A stretch of 64,000 bases of DNA from Robiginitalea myxolifaciens (GTDB lineage Bacteria > Bacteroidota > Bacteroidia > Flavobacteriales > Flavobacteriaceae), in assembly GCF_900115205.1 (NCBI RefSeq), contig NZ_FOYQ01000002.1:434001-498000 (forward strand), in the 5' to 3' direction. The position numbers were made by a program, and so were the translations under genes. Positions 61,338-64,000 of the stretch are shown piece after piece (the first letter of the stretch is position 1; the number at the start of each line of letters is the position of its first letter). The notes under the pieces were generated by a model. The model was not told the origin of the DNA and ran no database searches. It saw nothing but the letters and a program-made list of their open reading frames with translations.

Positions 61338-64000
61338 ATGAGATTTCACCCCACGTGAATCTACTGGAGCACAATACCTGCTTTTGCATTTTTAGTCCTT
61401 TGTCTTGTACTGGGATGTTCAAAGGACCCTGATATAATCAGCGACGCAAAATTTTACGAAAATCAAAAGGAAGTAACGCCGGAAGAAGGCGAGACTAGCG
61501 AAGAAACCACCGAGGAGACAACCTCAGAGACCGCCGAAGAAACTACAGAGGAAACCACTGAGGAAACCACCTCAGAGACTACCGAAGAAGAAAGTAATGC
61601 GGGAATGGAAGAAGGCTTCGAAGCCAGAACCACGACCTTCCCTCCTACTGATGACGCCTACCTGCAAAGTGGAAAGGGCTACAATGAAACTTTAATGCGC
61701 CTGGAGGAAGGCAGCCGGACCAGTTATTTGCTCTTTGACTTATCCCCAATTGAAGCCATCGGCGGCTACATAACTGACGCTTCCTTTCAGTTTACTATCA
61801 TGACCGATGGGGGTGACGGAGAAATTCAGGTATATCAGGGATTAGAAGGGGAATGGGACGAAACGGAGCTCGATTTCGACAATGCGCCCGGTTCAGACGT
61901 TTTACTCGGACAAATCAATGATACCTTTATCGCAGGAAGTACTCAGGAAATTGTACTCAGTGCTGCAGATATGATTCCCGGTAAAACTACCTTAATCCTG
62001 TTCCATGCCAACGGAAATGATCTGGCTATAGCTTCCAAAGAGCACCCCTCCAAAGCATTCCCAAAACTCGTTGTGACCTATAATGCCCCGGAAGAGGCAG
62101 ACCCCATCACCGTAGCCGATCCCACGTCTGGAAGTGCTGGTGAGGAAGAAGATACGGGCTCTGGATCCACCGAGAACCAGGCACCTCAGGCCGTTGTCAA
62201 CGCCACCCCGGTCAACGGGCAGGCACCTCTGGAGGTATCGTTTGAAGGTAAAGACTCTTCTGACGACACAGCAATTGCATCTTATGCCTGGGATTTTAAA
62301 GATGGGTCCACGTCGACTTCGATCAATCCCACCCATACCTACACCGAGCCGGGAACCTATAATGCCAGCTTACTTGTAACCGATGGCAATGGGCTTACTG
62401 ATGAAGCCATAATCACTATTACAGTACAGGAAGGGGATAATCAGGCGCCGGTTGCTCAAGCATCCGCTTCTGTAACTTCAGGAGAAGCCCCCCTGAACGT
62501 ACAGTTTTCGGCAAATGAATCTACCGATGATAAAGGTATAGTCCGTTATTACTGGGATTTTGGAACCAATGACCCGTCATCGGCCAAAAATCCCAGCCGA
62601 ACCTTTACCGAAGCGGGAGAATATAGTGTTACCTTAACTGTAACCGATGCTGAGGGGCTAACCAGTACGGATAACCTGACCATAACGGTTACCGGGTCTT
62701 CCTCAACAAATAATCAGTCTCCGGTAGCTCGCATTTCAGCAAATCCTACCTCAGGACCTGCTCCTTTGACCGTTAGTTTTGATGCCACTGCCTCAACGGA
62801 CGATTCCGGGATTGTATCGTATTCCTGGGATTTTGGAAATACTGAGACTGGAAATGGTCAAACGACACAGAATACTTTTAATACCCCGGGCACTTATACC
62901 ACTACCCTAACGGTTACCGATGACCAGGGAGTTACTGGAACGGCTACAATTTCCATTACTGTTGAATCTTCGTCCGGAGGTGGAAGCAGCGGAGGAAGCG
63001 GTGGCGGCAGCGCACCTCCCGGTTATTATGTAACTCCTAGCGGAAGCGCATACGCCAGTGGGCTCAGCGAAAGCACAGCCTGGAGTCTGGAACATGCTTT
63101 TGATGCGGCCCAGCCTGGTGACATTGTCTATGTCAAAGCCGGAAACTACGGAAACAAACAGATTCACGTGAATCGCAGTGGATCCTATGGCAATCCAATC
63201 AAGTTTATTGGGTACACCAATACCCCGGGTGATATCGTAACCTATGGTAGCTCGTCTTTCAATTACGGAGAGCAGCTCAATGCCTCAAAAATGCCGCTCC
63301 TTCGAGGATCTGCACCTTCTGGGGAAGGATCTGGTACCGGATTCTATATCACCGGTTCATACATTCATGTCGAAAACTTCCAGTTTACCGAATATGAATT
63401 TGGTCTGCAGTCTATTGGGCAGTACAATGAGTTTAAGAATATCATCGCAGTGAAGATCGGGGATTACAACCCCTCTCATTCTTATCCATCTGCAACCTCT
63501 AATGCCTTCCTGAATTACTCCGGGAATGGAATCTGGCTGGCAGGGAATAACGTTAAGCTGGAGAACTCAATCGTCATCAATGCAGGGGCCAAGGGGGTAA
63601 CCCTGAAAGACGGGGTTGGAATGAGTGTAAGTAATGTTGAGGTCTACGCAGACAACAACATTAATCCAACCGATTACTATTTCCTGATTGCCGAAGGTGT
63701 AAGGAACTCGAACTTCAACAACATTTATGTGAAGCGCGTAGGACAATTGGAGCATCGTGGCCATGGAATTACCTTTAAAGGAAACGGCCAGATCACCGGG
63801 AATACCCTGAACAATTTCGAAATTGTGAATACGCAGTTAGGGTTGCAATTCCCTCAAACTTCCAACAACACCATTCGCAACGGAAACATTCTAAAAGAGT
63901 CCCATATCGACAGTAACTCTCCAGAAGTAGGTGGAATGAGGCTTGCCAACGGTTCCAACAACAATACCCTGGAGGATATAACCCTGACGAATTGCTCGAT
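61338..64000 (+). CDS. Beta-helix lipoprotein with CBM96-like and PKD domains (partial; in-frame TGA)
   Basis: Runs off the right edge; 887 codons seen. The frame begins ATG 61338 but codon 7 is TGA (61356-61358), then continues open to the edge. Reading through gives a clean lipoprotein signal peptide with lipobox LVLGC (Cys 27) and an acidic export-like signal SKDPD. After it come an S/T/E-rich repeat linker (61489-61590), a DNRLRE/CBM96-like domain, three PKD domains, a Gly/Ser linker and a right-handed parallel beta-helix (polysaccharide-lyase-like). With the TGA, start codon use or expression is uncertain; no ATG, GTG or TTG lies between the TGA and the signal peptide. Likely a surface enzyme on polysaccharide. 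Confidence 0.75.
61489..61590 (+). repeat. S/T/E-rich linker-coding repeats
   Basis: Tandem short units encode repeated EETTEETT and SETTEE-type motifs following the lipidated cysteine. It is a flexible, acidic linker typical of surface-exposed lipoproteins and can vary in length by slippage. Confidence 0.6.

Noticed and set aside
61338-61421. TGA read as selenocysteine
   Set aside because: Position 7 of a lipoprotein signal peptide is not a redox site and no SECIS-like element was seen.

Overview
The window is chromosomal DNA of a Bacteroidota bacterium, most likely a marine member of the Flavobacteriaceae. The evidence is the gliding genes gldF and gldG, three secreted proteins with type IX secretion (T9SS) C-terminal sorting domains, lineage-typical families (DUF4290, DUF6340, DUF2911, START-like), a 286-residue sigma factor of the Bacteroidota RpoD type, and promoters with the -7 motif TAnnTTTG. 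The genus cannot be fixed from the sequence. No phage, insertion sequence, CRISPR array or rRNA was seen.

Layout. 0-11 kb: a sodium/solute symporter, two secreted proteins, a probable light-response operon (SRPBCC, short-chain dehydrogenase, photolyase), a DUF6340 lipoprotein, a secreted M20 amidohydrolase, and a GNAT / 4Fe-4S-CDGSH / pirin group. 11-19 kb: housekeeping genes (murA, DUF4290, DUF493, a P-loop ATPase, recQ, fmt, HU, YqgE, a class IV aminotransferase, a START-like protein) and tRNA-Met. 19-27 kb: a membrane protein with an unlisted 49-residue companion, two head-to-head DoxX paralogues, a PVC-type cytochrome lipoprotein translationally coupled to a DUF1080 lipoprotein, and a DUF294 nucleotidyltransferase with a DnaQ-like exonuclease. 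27-31 kb: a large DUF5060 T9SS glycoside-hydrolase-like protein. 31-42 kb: purC, phoH, the SAM-hydrolase / ABM / gldF / gldG / dnaN run, mnmE, a divergent RpoD-like sigma factor, an outer-membrane barrel and a DUF547 lipoprotein. 42-64 kb: a surface-polysaccharide region with a glycosyltransferase, CpsB-type phosphatase, a 2950-residue mosaic surface protein, Wzc-type kinase, Wza-type export lipoprotein, FlaA1/CapD-type dehydratase, DegT aminotransferase, a UDP-glucuronate-type epimerase, and the start of a beta-helix lipoprotein that runs off the right edge.

How the genes work together. The 53-64 kb genes form a capsule or exopolysaccharide locus: sugar-nucleotide enzymes (dehydratase, aminotransferase, epimerase), the export channel (Wza) and the BY-kinase (Wzc), whose likely phosphatase (CpsB) lies 9 kb away beyond the giant gene. 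The giant protein, the DUF5060 protein and the beta-helix lipoprotein carry carbohydrate-binding-like modules (malectin, a shared CBM-like module, DNRLRE/CBM96-like, PKD), which fits binding or remodelling of polysaccharide at the cell surface. The cytochrome and DUF1080 pair may oxidise and then cleave glycosides in the periplasm; this is inference.

The points most worth a second look are a CBM-like module nested inside an Ig-like domain of the giant protein and shared with the DUF5060 protein, an in-frame TGA in the signal-peptide region of the beta-helix lipoprotein, paired TGCATGCA palindromes upstream of that gene, a perfect inverted repeat upstream of the photolyase operon, DnaA-box-like 9-mers upstream of both the HU gene and dnaN, and an SDR lacking its catalytic tyrosine. 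Several start codons were moved from the longest open frame to an internal ATG that fits the signal peptide, terminator or promoter better.
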